Source of the DNA: Vandiemenella viatica | Taxonomy: Eukaryota > Arthropoda > Insecta > Orthoptera > Morabidae | NCBI GenBank assembly: GCA_031002005.1 | Contig: CM061914.1 | Location: forward strand, 193,520,685 to 193,584,684 | Reading direction: 5' to 3' | Length of the DNA stretch: 64,000 nucleotides | Part shown: in pieces, positions 44,450-55,871 of the stretch | Layout of the letters: every line of letters starts with the position of its first letter | How positions within the stretch are numbered: the first letter of the stretch is position 1 | The notes under the pieces: model-generated | Database searches by the model: none | Seen by the model: the letters and a program-made list of their open reading frames with translations, nothing else | What the model was told of the DNA's origin: nothing | Made by a program: the position numbers and the translations under genes

Positions 44450-45545
44450 AGCATCAGAAACTATAGAATGAAAGCTCACTATAAACTTTATTCTAAAATA
44501 CTAAACTATAGAATGAAAGCTCATTATAAACTTTATACTAAAATACTAAGAAATGTAATCAGGAAGGCCAAAGAGATGTATGTATGGGAAAGAATTCCAG
44601 CAATGGAATGAAAAGTTTATGGAATTTTATAAAATATGAAACAGGGAAATCTCTACAGTTCTGAAAAGACATGAAATAGAAGTGTGTTTGTGCTTAGTAA
44701 AGTAGGGGAACCGTGTACAATGTTTTAACAAACATTTTAATCCCAGACAGCCATGTGCTCCTTCAGACTGCTTTCCCAAATAGATTTGTGGGGGTGCAGC
44801 TGTCACCACTCACTCTTTCAGAAATAAACTCGGGAAACAATTAAAATTTTAGAATTATGATAGCTATGATAACATTTCAAATAAATTATGTAAAATATGT
44901 TTGACTTGTATTAGGTATGTATTAGCCCACATTTGTAATCAGTACTTAATGGAGGGAGTATTGCCAAACAGATTAAAATGGCATTTATGAAACCATTATT
45001 CTAAAAAGGAGAAGTAACATATATAGTTAAGTACTGTTACATTTCTTTACTTCCAGGATTCCAAAACCTTTTTGAAAAAGTAAAATATCATGGGTTAACA
45101 AAACATGTTACCCACTATAATATCCTCACTACTTCACAGTTTGGATTCCAGAACGGGTGAACCGCTGAAATGGCTATGTTTTTGTCTTTAAAAAACAAAC
45201 TTGAGGAACTGAATATGCCCTATAACTATTTTTTGTAATCTTGCAAAAGCATTTGATTGTGTTAATCATTAATTAGTTTTTAAGGGGAAAAAAGGAGTAC
45301 TATGGTATATATGGAACCTCAGGTAAATTGTTTAACTCACACATGAAAAGCCAAATCCGAACCATCTCTTTTTTTATTTTAAACTCCTTAAAGATACCTC
45401 ATCAGACTGGAAGAAAATACAACATGGCATTTTACAAGGCGCTTTATCTTTCTGTTTTTATTATACATTACTGGTCTTCCTGGAATCTTATCTGACAGAC
45501 AAAGGTGATCACACTCTTTCTCCACACCTGGGAAACTAGAGATGA
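44450..45545 (+). pseudogene. Jockey-like LINE reverse transcriptase relic, + strand
   Basis: Motifs in order: FQNLFEKVKYHGLTKHVTHY-like (about 45055-45110), QFGFQNG and TAEMAMFLSLKNKLEELNM (45141-45215), LAKAFDCVNH (45239-45268, RT motif A), and QHGILQGALSF (about 45420-45455). It stops before the FADD box. It is the same family as the minus-strand relic at 27.4-28.76 kb. A 50-bp direct duplication sits at its left edge (44456-44556, ATAGAATGAAAGCTCA(C/T)TATAAACTTTAT). Confidence 0.7.
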
Positions 45546-45618
45546 TGATCATATGGTAAGCTATCGGATTTTCTACAGCGAAAAATAATCTGTTCAGTAT
45601 TTTGAGTTACCGTTGCAG

Positions 45619-45722
45619 AAAACTCCCCTTGCTCAGCAACCTTACCTGAGAGGACACGGCCGCTTCATGTCGGGGTGCCAGTGCTACTGGGACCTGCTAC
45701 AGGGTATGACGGACGATGGTGA
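45619..45722 (+). CDS. Candidate last exon C
   Basis: The acceptor GAGTTACCGTTGCAG ends at 45618. Phase 1 reads (E)NSPCSATLPERTRPLHVGVP then VLLGPATGYDGRW and stops at 45720-45722. DNA upstream (GTTCAGTAT(T/A)TTGA(G/C)TTAC) is shared with exon B, and GAAAACTCCCCTTG..GCAACCTTACC with exon A, so it is a duplicated exon. The tail is less hydrophobic than exon B and may be decayed. Confidence 0.3.
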
Positions 45723-46470
45723 CTGGCTGGCTGATGTCCATCAACTCTGCTGTAACCACAACAAGTAAATGTAATCACCATCTAAAAATAACTGTGTGAA
45801 TATCAATAGATCAGCATATCATCTCCATCATACATGAGAAATCCCATGCAAATACGAAGCAGGTAATGCATAAAAATCTTATATTAATCTGATGTGTGAA
45901 CGAAGACTTTCCCGGCATATTGCTGAAATGTAGTCTTTACAGGTTCTCTACGGGATGATATTTTAAATTAATCTGTCACCATGTGAGATCAAGGTGCACT
46001 AACAAGCACCCGCCAAGTCAAGTAAACGGTGGCGATGTCTACCCTTTTTTTTGAAGCCATTTGGACCATATTTGTACCTTGATTTGTTCAGCCTTAGTCA
46101 CGCTGCATGTTTCAAATTTCTATTACACATAAATAGCAGCAATCTTATAAGCACACTAAATTTTATTTTGTTCCTTTTCTGTGTTTGTTGATTTTAGTAT
46201 ACATTCATTGACTGATGATCATCAGAACTCTAACGTACTTCCCATAGTCATATAAATCTGAAATTTGGTACAGATCAAGTTTATAACAAATTTCCATACC
46301 CTCAAATGTGAAATAATTTCATTTAAATTCCTTTTATTTTCATTATAGATTGAGTTAATTAAGTGTTAAATGTTACTTCTTTCCTCTCCTTAGTTTGGAA
46401 GTTAGGGAAATTCAAAGCTTTTAACCAACTACAACATTGTCATAATTCCACAGCAATTCCTAGAAATATG
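45723..46470. other. Unassigned DNA
   Basis: No supported feature. Confidence 0.35.
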
Positions 46471-46478
46471 GTATATAT

Positions 46479-47541
46479 ACGAGTTGTGTAAATTAAGTAA
46501 TGGGACATTTTTGAATATTTTTACAGGAATAAATTACACTTACTATATTGTCTCCCTCAAAATAATTTCCTTGGGAAGCCACACTATGGTAGTGGCCTTT
46601 TCTCCTCTCCTCATAGCAGAGCTCGAACTCTTCATACTGCATTCGAATGTTTTCAAGTGACCCAAAATGACGTACCTTGAAATTAATTTTAAATCTCAGG
46701 AAGAGGAAAAGGTCACAAGGACTCAAGTCAGGCACGTAAGGAGGCTGAGGAGCCGCAGGAATGATTTTACTGGCCAAAAACCTGTTTATTGAAATTACTG
46801 TGTGATAAGGCACGTTGTAATGATGCGGGATACAACTGTTTTTGATCATCTTACTGTCTGGTTTTCAGGCACAAACTCTTGCTGGCTATCAAAGAAGCCA
46901 ATCAGGATGCTTTTGATCATTGACCTGTTCATCTTTTTTTGGGGGGGGGGGGGGCTTAGAGAGCCTGAAGTGTGTTGTTCCATGCTCCAGCATTTGGTTT
47001 CCAAGTTGTACTTAAATAGCAAACTCTCGTCACCAGTAATGACACTTTCCAAACAAAAAAAAGTCATTTTTAGTTGATTTCAAAAAGTCAAGGCACTTTT
47101 CCCTCCTGATAACTGGTAAGTTTTTTTTTTTTTTTTAACCATTTTTGAGCAGATCTTTCTCATCCCCAATGCATTGGTCAAAACATGACTAACAGTGGTG
47201 TCAAATTCCACTATTCCTCTATCATTCTGATTGTCAACCAGTGATCAGAACGTACAAGATCTTGGATTTTGCCGAAATTTTCATATGTTCTACTGCACAG
47301 TTGACTCTTCTGAATATTGCTTAAATCACTGAAGAATCTGGGCTCTGGCAGAACATTTTCTCCGTAGGCCTGCTTAAGTTTTGCATATGTTTCTGTTGCA
47401 CTGTGCCCAACTCTGAAGCTAAACTTGACAGCCCACCGTTGCTTGAAAACCAAATTGCTCATTTTTGGAACGTTACAAAAAACTGGATTCACAACAAAAA
47501 TAACAACAATCAACCAAATTACTTGATTGGCTCAAACTCTT
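46479..47541 (-). pseudogene. mariner element and transposase relic (DD34D type)
   Basis: The left end ACGAGTTGTGTAAATTAAGT resembles mariner TIRs. The right end (reverse GAGTTTGAGCCAATCAAGTA) is a weak match. The transposase on the minus strand: KQRWAVKFSFRVGHSATETY and KLKQAYGENVLPEPR (47460-47340), LVRSDHWLTIRMIEE (47255-47211), VITGDESLLFKYN (first Asp, about 47030), FFDSQQEFVPENQTV, then HHYNVPYHTVISINRFLA where the expected second Asp is Tyr, and PPYVPDLSPCDLFLF (third Asp intact). Frame breaks lie near 46848 and 47070-47210. A length near 1.06 kb indicates an internally shortened copy. Confidence 0.85.
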
Positions 47542-48536
47542 TCTGAACGTTTATCACATGTTTAACAAAGCCATCTCCAAGCCCGTGCTTCAGCGTTGTC
47601 ATATCAAGTGATACGTTGTCAGTCTCATTACCTTATTTACACACCTCTTACATAGTTCCATCCCCAGATCATCAGAAAAGTCGAATATTGATGATCTGGA
47701 CTTATGTAATATGAAACATTTCATTGCATTTTGTAATGTTTTGCTCTTGATGATGTTACATGTCTCTAATTTATTTTATGCAAGCTTAACTAAAACTATA
47801 AATTTTATTCGGGTAGTAAGCTTAGTTTGGAATTTACTTTGTGGTGGTAGTTAAATGTACGGCGATCAGCATTGCTCACAGCCATTGTTTCCACAAAGCG
47901 TGGATACCCTTAGGAACACATACATATCTTGAATTCTGAAATGTCCTTACCTGATCACAAATTGAATCCCACAAGTGACAAAATGTGAGATCTTTTCCTG
48001 GGAAAAGTTAACACCCCACAGTGTGCATTCACTTCACTTTCTAAAATGAATGGTTGTTTTCACTTGGTGTTACGGATTGTTGATTTTAAATTTGAAAAAT
48101 CTGGTGACTTGGCCATCATGCACGTCATAATTGTTACTGAAATGGAAGGCATGTTTGATTCATATTAAGACTTACCAAACCTGGAAAATGTGCAACAGAA
48201 ATCTTGGCTTAAGTCTATTTGTAATATTGGAAAAGTAATGCAACAATGGTATAAATAGAAGTTTTATTTTCTAGTTTACCAAAACATGGCTTGCATAATA
48301 AAAAAATTTCTAATCAACATTTCATAAAACCGTGAAAAACCATTCTTTTTCAGAAATCGAAATGGATACACACTGTAGAACTGTTCCGAATGGGGGTGGT
48401 ACTGCCCACTTTAAGAGATCATAGGGGGTGTTTGTGGTACACCACAAATTTAGGAAGCATTTTCAAGTTTTATTTGGCAACAGTGGAATATAATGTTTGT
48501 TACTTCAATGGAGGAGTTCAGACAAGAAAAAATTGC
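47542..48536. other. Unassigned DNA
   Basis: No gene. A 10-bp-stem hairpin CCAGATCATC ... GATGATCTGG lies at about 47663-47700. Confidence 0.4.
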
Positions 48537-48550
48537 AATTGAAATTAATT

Positions 48551-48669
48551 TTTTTTCCTTATTGCTTTACGCCTTGTCGGAGGCTAAGGTTATTAGAGGT
48601 GGCATGGGAACGGGGGACAAGGAATGGGAAGGAATTCGGCCATGGCATTTTTTGAGGAAGCATCCCGTC
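48551..48669 (-). mobile_element. tRNA-derived SINE, copy 3, 5'-truncated, with TSD
   Basis: The 12-bp duplication TTGAAATTAATT flanks it (48539-48550 and 48670-48681). Only the 3' half of the SINE body and its A tail are present. The tRNA-like head was lost by incomplete reverse transcription. Confidence 0.88.
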
Positions 48670-48774
48670 TTGAAATTAATTATTTCTTTCAAATGTAAAA
48701 AATTTGTATATTGAATAAGAATGTCTCTTCAAGTTTTACCCAGGTTTCTGAGATAGCATACGGACTTCAATATA

Positions 48775-50052
48775 CAGGGTGAGTAATAAAAATCTTTCAG
48801 ATTTCAAAGATGTATGAAATAAACACAAAGTGAGATGCAATGAAAATTCTGCTATTATTTGCAAGAACAAAGAATGCAATTTTAATTTACTTGGTTTTGA
48901 AAATAATATCTTGTAAATGTCTACCAACATTGTCCAAACACTGACGGAGTCTATCCCGGAAGTTGTCCATTACTTTGCGGATCATATTCAGAGGAATAGC
49001 ATTGATTTCTTCAGTGATGGCAGCCTTCAGTTCATCGATAGTTCGAGGACGATGCCTTGATGTCCTTGAGGTAACCCCAGAGAAAAAAATCACACGGTGT
49101 TAAATCAGGCGATCTGGGGGGCCATCCAATGTAACTTCGCAAAGAGATAAGATGACTGGGAAACATTTGTCTCAGAATTTCTATCGAACGACGCAAGCAC
49201 CATTTTGTTGGAACCAGATGTTGTCATTGTCACGGTCGTGCAATAATTCATCCAATTTCGGTTTTAAAATTTTTTCGAGCATGTAACAATACTGAGCAGA
49301 AGTCACTGTTACAGCTTGACCATCTTCAAAAAAGTAAGGACCCCAGACACCAAAATCTGCAACAGCACACCACATTGTCACTCGAGAGCTGTGGAGTGGT
49401 CGTTTGCGTAGGTTCCGAGGGTTATCCTGTGCCCAGTATCGGAAATTTAGTTTATTTACATTTCCGACCAGGTGAAAATGGGCCTCGTCACTACAGATCA
49501 AAACAGCAGTACGAGGGATATCCTGCAAAATGTTGCAGCACAATTTTGTTTGTGTGTCTAAGTCTCTTTCACTTAACTCTTGCACTATCTGCATTTTGTA
49601 AGGGTGTAATTTAAGATCTCTATGGAGACTTCTTCTGACACTACTGGCAGATAAACCAAGTGCAACCGCGTGTATACGAACAGAACGGTTGGGAGATTGT
49701 TGAATTGAAACCCTCACTCTATCCACACTTTGCGCTGACGTTGACGTCCTAATTCGGCTTGATGGTTTTCTTTTTATCGCCGAAGATGTGTCTCTAAAAT
49801 TAGATAACCAATTCCTAATTGTCGGTGCCATGGGAATGGGATCATGACGACCACAAGCAAAATGTACATGAAACGCATGTTGTGTTTTGATCACGGATCC
49901 GCCATTTTGAATGTACTCTTCCACTACGAACACTCCTGACCGAGCCATTTCTCACACTGAAAATTGCAAGTCATGGCACGTCCCACCCTTCTCCTCCCAC
50001 CCGTGTTCACGCCACGACCTTATGAAATCGGAAAGATTCTTATTACACCCTG
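48775..50052 (-). mobile_element. Tc1/mariner-superfamily element, 1278 bp, full length
   Basis: Ends CAGGGTGAGTAATAAAAATC and (reverse of right) CAGGGTGTAATAAGAATCTT are inverted repeats of about 30 bp. TA precedes the left end and TG follows the right end, a decayed TA duplication. Confidence 0.9.
48887..49948 (-). pseudogene. Tc1/mariner transposase, one catalytic Asp lost
   Basis: A long open frame (49948-49184) starts MARSGVFVVEEYIQNGGSVI, the helix-turn-helix, and passes through a second DNA-binding part (NRSVRIHAVALGLSASSVRR). It carries CSDEAHFHLVGNVNK (first Asp) and then NDNIWFQQNGACVVR, where WFQQDGA is expected, so the second Asp is Asn. After a frameshift, PPRSPDLTPCDFFLW (49120-49085) carries the third Asp, about 37 residues after the second. 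The end reads RTIDELKAAITEEINAIPLN and FRDRLRQCLDNVGRHLQDI. Two lesions only: a stop or frameshift near 49184 and the Asp to Asn change. Confidence 0.88.
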
Positions 50053-50409
50053 TGTTGTACAATACCAAGTTAACTTGCCTTAATATATCAAGCACTCCAT
50101 TGTTAGCCATTTGGTCCTTTAGTTGAGAGCTACTGCATCACCTGCTGTTCCACTGTTGAATATTCAACCGCAGCACGTAGGAGCACGGCGAGTGTGGCCT
50201 CTCTTGGTTAATTTTTTAATGAGCATTAACAGTTGCAAGGCCTGCCCAGTGCATCAATAGCTGCTCTGGAGTGTTTCGGGCAATGCTAGCACAGCTTATG
50301 CGAGTCTGTTCATACGTTCTTAATCTTTATTTCCCTTGATAAACAGCTTAAAAGCCACACTCAGTTTGGTCACTATTTTGTAGGAATTTGTTGAAAGGAG
50401 GGTATCGAC

Positions 50410-51630
50410 TAGGGACACGGAAATAGTGTTGATACTTCTTAGTATCTAGTGTTTTTCTTTTGATACCAATACTTTTAATTATATCAGTACTTTTTGGGAG
50501 GTATTGATAACAAAAAGACATTGGAAAAATTAGTGACAACACTGTGATGCCACGAAAATAAAAAGTGAAAATATTATTACAACAGACATGGATGGCTGTA
50601 TAATGTATTGCCCCATAGATAGGAATAGGTTCGTTCAAGATGAGAATCGAAATGTCGTTTTATATTGATAGAATTCTTTTTTTCTTTAGAACTTGTTTAT
50701 GACATTTATCTAGTTTTTATTTTAAAAATGGAAGTACTGGTTTCGAACTGTTGATGCTGAAGCTTAGGGGTCAGGTTGCATTTCCTTTGATCGTCAACAT
50801 TGTCGCTTGCTTGGTTTGTTTGCATTGTGTGTGTGTTGAATTATGTATCCCTTATTGTTTTATAATAATACTTGTAAATGTTTGTTCAGTAACTGTCAGC
50901 ACGTGCAGAAGGAAAAAGAGGAAGTTCCAAAAACAAGAATGCTATCAATATGAAACGACATCTTGATTCTCATCTTGATTTAAATCTATTCCTGTCTAGT
51001 GGGCAATACATCATACAGCCATGTCTGTTGTAATCATATTTTCACTTTTTTACTTTCTTTATTTGATAGTTCCAGCAATGTCAGCCCCCACTAAATGTTT
51101 ATTTATGAAGGCAGGCAGTACAGTGTCAAAGACACGAAACAAATTATCGTGGAAACAATTGGATAAATTATTATATATAGGAAGGTTGGTAAGTGTAAGA
51201 TTAGTATATATTTTAGCTACTTATTGGGACAGTCATGACGTTTTGCTATTGATTATACCTAACATAAAAATTGGGTATGATTAAATTTAATATTTTTTAA
51301 AATTTATAATACATTTTTTCACAAAATAGGACCACAAAAAGGAACATAATTTATTGCTACAAATTTCATAATCATTAAAATTATTGGCTATTACAGCTGC
51401 AAAAATTAGAAGAAAAAATGTTTAAAATTTGAAATTAATGTCCTTTAACCTTAAAATAAAAAATTTAATTAAAAGATATTCTGAGTCCCAATGAATGAAT
51501 TTAAGAATATCACATTATCAATGCCACAAGAATTAATACTTTTTTTCAATACTTTAGTGAGTACAATACTTTTTCTCCGATACTGCTTATGATTACAGTA
51601 CTGATACTTTAATTTCATACAGTGTCCTTA
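50410..51630. mobile_element. hAT-like element with internal inverted repeat
   Basis: The ends TAGGGACACGGAAATAGT and TAAGGACACTGTATGAAA (reverse) start with related TA(G/A)GGACAC. The flanks GTATCGAC and GTACCCAC match at 6 of 8. AGTATC/GATAC motifs repeat near both ends. Inner arms of about 105 bp (about 50560-50665 and 50945-51055) are inverted repeats sharing ATTACAACAGACATGG and CAAGATGAGAATC. A short KNAINMKRHLDSHLDLN stretch (50935-50985, +) resembles the end of a BED zinc finger, which supports hAT ancestry. Confidence 0.6.
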
Positions 51631-51659
51631 GTACCCACTCTGCAAGTGATTAGTAAGAG

Positions 51660-52030
51660 GGGGATTTTATCCAAGGCGATTGTTAACATTTTGTGTTTCT
51701 TTTTCTATGTAACACCAATGACTGGAGGGGAGATTCACACCCAAGAAAGTGACGGGCTGAGCTCCCCGGACGTCCTCACGAGACAAAGTAACTGAGGAGT
51801 GCTGAGAGCGGAGGCTAAACAGAAAGCCACTCTCGCCAGACTCACCTTCAAGTGAACGTCGAATATGTCTCACCGCCGCGTCTCTCGAGTGATCGGATCG
51901 GACGAGGACAGCCGATCGACCCGTCTCTGTGTTCCGGTCTGCTAGCAGTCACTGCCGGACACCAGATGACTACTGCTCACCATCGTGAGGGTAGCTTGAA
52001 CTAACTACCATGTGTGGCTGGAGTGCAATA
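51660..52030. other. GC-rich islet, unassigned
   Basis: A compact GC- and CpG-rich block contains GATCGGATCGGACGAGG. A 68-codon minus-strand frame crosses it without a recognised domain. It could be a first exon/promoter or part of a repeat. Confidence 0.25.
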
Positions 52031-53145
52031 GTAAACATTTTGTCATCATGGAAAATGTGTGCAACCAGTTAAACTCTGTGACAGAATCCTGAGAACTCTT
52101 GAATTGTTCTGCCCCATTTAGCTCACTGTAAACCTTTATATGCCAATAAAATAGTTTTTGTGTTTTAAAATAAATCATTCTTGAGCTATATAATAAAGTC
52201 AGTTAAATTGTAAACCTATTTTCATTGATTGTATACAGTCAATAAATATCATGTGACTTGCTTATGAATTATGATTAGTAACAATTGTATATCTTTGTTA
52301 CTTTTTGCTGATCATAGTGGTATGGTTAAAAAGTCAGTGTAATGCTTAGGTTTTTGGCACCCTCTGTGAGACTCATTTAAATGTTTCTTACGATTTTAAT
52401 TACAAAAATTAAATTGTGCCTTTTAATTACCTCGTTTGAAGTGAAGGATCAATCATTTGTTTGCCTACAAAATGATTTAATATACCCATTATAATTTTGA
52501 ATATTTTGTTCTCATAAATTTTGGTTGGAACTGGGTTTTGTGGAGCATTGTGAAGCTAAGGTAAGTATGGATTCTAAACTGGTGCTTGGAGATTCCTGTC
52601 AGGTGGGATACAATGCCCAACATTCTGTTCTGCTTTATCTCCCTGCATTTCGAAATGGGTATGTGTTCTTGGCTAATGAGAACTGGTTTGTCGTGAATAC
52701 TTGATGCAAACAGTTTAATCCAAAAACCTACACCTTCCTTTTGCTCATCATGCCAGTACTCCCAACATCTGCTACCTTAATAACTGCTTTGCAGTGAGAG
52801 CCATTAGAGTACTTCCAGACACTACTCCTGATCTGAACTCCACAGGTGGGAATTGGCATGTCAACATCCTGCAAACTAGACATCCCCCAGGCCTTAATTT
52901 GTGATAATGTCTTCCAGCCTCACCCTGTACATCCATCACTGGCCAGTACAATAGATTCATACATATTTGTAGACCTTATTTTAAAAAAATTCATTTAATT
53001 TTATTATTGTTATTTCCCCTTTTAATATTTCTTGTGATTAATACTTACAGTCATATTATTGTTGCTCCCTCCACCACCTCTGACAGTAAATTTCATTATA
53101 TGAGTGGCTATGTTTACCGCAAGTCTTGCATAAGCTCAGCCACTT
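52031..53145. other. Unassigned DNA
   Basis: A near-consensus splice donor AAG|GTAAGTATGG at 52560 has no convincing upstream exon. Otherwise nothing supported. Confidence 0.35.
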
Positions 53146-53149
53146 CTTT

Positions 53150-53260
53150 TAACTTGACAAAGAGTTAACCCCGAAATATTGTATTTTCTGTGTTTGTGTA
53201 TTGTTTTGTGTTGCTGCTGCTGCCCTCCATTCAACTTTGGTGAGTGTTGGGTGTATTTTA
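53150..53260 (+). repeat. Hairpin repeat family H, copy 7 (single arm)
   Basis: CCCCGAAATATTGTATTTTC, GTTGCTGCTGCTGCCCTCC and ACTTTGGTGAGTGTTGGGTG match the right arm of copy 2. Confidence 0.65.
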
Positions 53261-53683
53261 TCAATTCTTTCCATATAAAAATTGCCTTGTAGCAGTTCTT
53301 TCTTTCCACCGTTACTGATATTGTATACATATGTAACATAATGTAGTTTGGTTCTTGCGCATCTCGTGATGTATTCCAACAATTATCTGTTTATTTTGCC
53401 TGCAGTATTAATTGACCTACTTCAATGAACTATAGTAAGCAAAGAAATGGCATCAAAACTTATCAACTCCTTTTCCTAATCTGTCTTGACAAAATTATTA
53501 CACTGTATATATTGAAAGCCTCACACAAAGAAAGTAAAGATGCTGGTTGAGTTATGTTTTTGGCTTGTTTCTTAGCAGCCCGGATTTACACAGATTTCAG
53601 CTGCATTTCCTCCATATTGTGCACAGAAAGAAAGATGCCATCAAGTGGAATGAAACATACTGAAGGAGAATGTTTATCCACTA

Positions 53684-54100
53684 CAGTAGAACTCCAATTA
53701 CCCGAATCGCTTTTTTAATTAAAACGGAAATGTACTGCAATTAAAAAAATAATGATTCTGCCTGCACACCAAATGAAACTTCTCACTGTCAAGCGGATGC
53801 GCGACTTTGCTGCCATAAAACAGAAGAATACAGTCAAACAGCTTACTTTGACAGAGATGTTCAGCAAGCAATGACTTTTATTTACAGTAAGGTACCTACA
53901 TACTGAACAAGTACACTTAACATGTAAAAGTGTTGCCTTTTCATTTAATAAATTAAAAGCTCTTTTCCTTTAAATATAGTTTCTTCTCCCTTTTTCAACA
54001 CACATATAGTAATTAATTAAAATAGACACTTTTCGGAAAAAAATCCAATTATCGAAATGGGTCTGGTCCCAATGGATTCCCAATAGTTGGAGTTCTACTG
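53684..54100. mobile_element. pogo-type MITE, 417 bp
   Basis: Inverted ends CAGTAGAACTCCAATTA and (reverse) CAGTAGAACTCCAACTA are flanked on both sides by TA (53682-53683, 54101-54102). These termini are typical of pogo/Tigger elements. There is no transposase content. Confidence 0.88.
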
Positions 54101-54102
54101 TA

Positions 54103-55380
54103 CTAGAATATGAAATGATAGCAAACAAACTAAATTTTATTTATTTAATTCACCATGTGATACATTTGTGTGTATATTGGTTTTGTCATTGTACATTTAC
54201 GAATACATTCAGCATACAATGTACACACTATGTAATTACATTTATAGATCTTATAGATATGTGTATAAATTTACTCCTAATTGTTCAAAAAAGATATTTT
54301 ATCAAACAATGAAGTTTTATTGACTTAATTTAAATATTCCTCTACAGAACAGTATACATTCTCTATTAGACACAGCTTCAGCATTTTCTGAAATAGTACC
54401 GTTTACTATCATACAGATTATCATAATTTTGATGCTGCAGCAATAACTTCAGGAGAGTTCCATACTAAGGAAAAAACTCTGCCATAGAATTTAGAGTTTT
54501 ACGTGTTTATTAAATTGAGTATTTTGTAATTGTCTTCTAAAATATTACCTGTTGCTGATCATAGTGTACTTGAGGAATGAAATTTGAAGAGTGCATGTCA
54601 TGTTTCCCTCACGGAACACGAAAACATCTGGGTAACTAACAGTAGAGTATCAAGAAGATGAAATAATTTCAGAAAATCAATTGACGGAACAAGTAAAGCA
54701 TAAATTAAAATTTATTTCTCAATATTGCATTGTTTGAGAAACATTTTAACTGTGAAGTGTTGGTGTCCCAAGCAAACTATTCACTGTACAGCAATTTTCA
54801 GTGGATTCATTCACTTTAGTTTTAATCTGTTCATACACTGCCACCACGAGAAGGATTTGACGTCAGCAATCTACATCATTTAAAAATAAATCACTTATCA
54901 TCATAAAATTGTCTGTATTATCTGACAAAAAATAATTCTTATCTATCAGTCTGCCACAAGCCACCATACTGAAGACAATGGTGATTCAAATCCTGCCTCT
55001 GGATTACGGTATTTGTAGTCAAGTTCAGGTTGCTCGATCATCTACCGTAAAAACTCCAAAAAGAGAATACTGCAACAGACATTTTTCACAGTCATTGATA
55101 CAAGGTAGCAACCATTTCTTTATAAGAAAATTAGTATATTTACTATTCTTAATAGTTACAAAAAGCGAAAATCAACCTCCGAAACAAATCAAGAATTGTT
55201 ACATGAAAATAAAATGCTGAAGTCTCATCAGTTTAGCTGATTTTTGTCTCAGTGCAGTTTACAAACATTCAGTTAGTAATGCATATCTAACAGAAATCAT
55301 ATTGTTGCATTGATATTTGGCTGCTTTCATCAGTAATATACCAAATGTAAAATTAATATACCGGTAGTAAATGATATATT
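54103..55380. other. Unassigned AT-rich DNA
   Basis: No supported feature. Confidence 0.4.
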
Positions 55381-55384
55381 TTTG

Positions 55385-55870
55385 TTTTCAACGATTTATC
55401 ATTATAAACTTTCTGATGACTTCATTTGTATGTACAGCATTCAAAGGCTATTGTTTGAAAATGGTGATGTAGTATCGAACTCACCTTATGGGCATCACAG
55501 ACAAGTGTATGAAAGGCTGCACAGGAAGGCAGCTAGATTTGTTTGCAGAACACGTTTAGTAACTGTTATTTATTTACTTCTTAATCTTGTACCATATAAT
55601 GAAGCATTACTATTAGTGGAAGAATGAAATGCAGATAAGGAGAGTACTGGAAGTGTATAAGCTAAATAGGCCTACTGATGGTGAGACTTAAATGGATACT
55701 GGAAGAAGAATTATGAGTAGTATGTGGAACGGAAGAGATTGTTATGAGTACTTAATTTCAGGAGTAAGGGAGTGGAAAATTTTCATTTTGTATATGAGGG
55801 AGTTAGAAACTGGAATAAATTTCCTAATATTTTCCCAAACAAGGGAAGAATTTAATAATAAAAATTGATA
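55385..55870 (+). pseudogene. LINE 3' fragment, related family
   Basis: LLFENGDVVSNSP and YERLHRKAARFVCR (55455-55555) match the VRPLLEYGDVVW...ERVQRRAARF region of non-LTR RTs. Weaker similarity continues to about 55850. More diverged than the other LINE ends. Confidence 0.5.
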
Positions 55871-55871
55871 A

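Noticed and set aside
52540..52575. Host exon ending at the strong donor AAG|GTAAGTATGG
   Set aside because: No acceptor or meaningful open frame lies upstream, so the donor alone is not enough.
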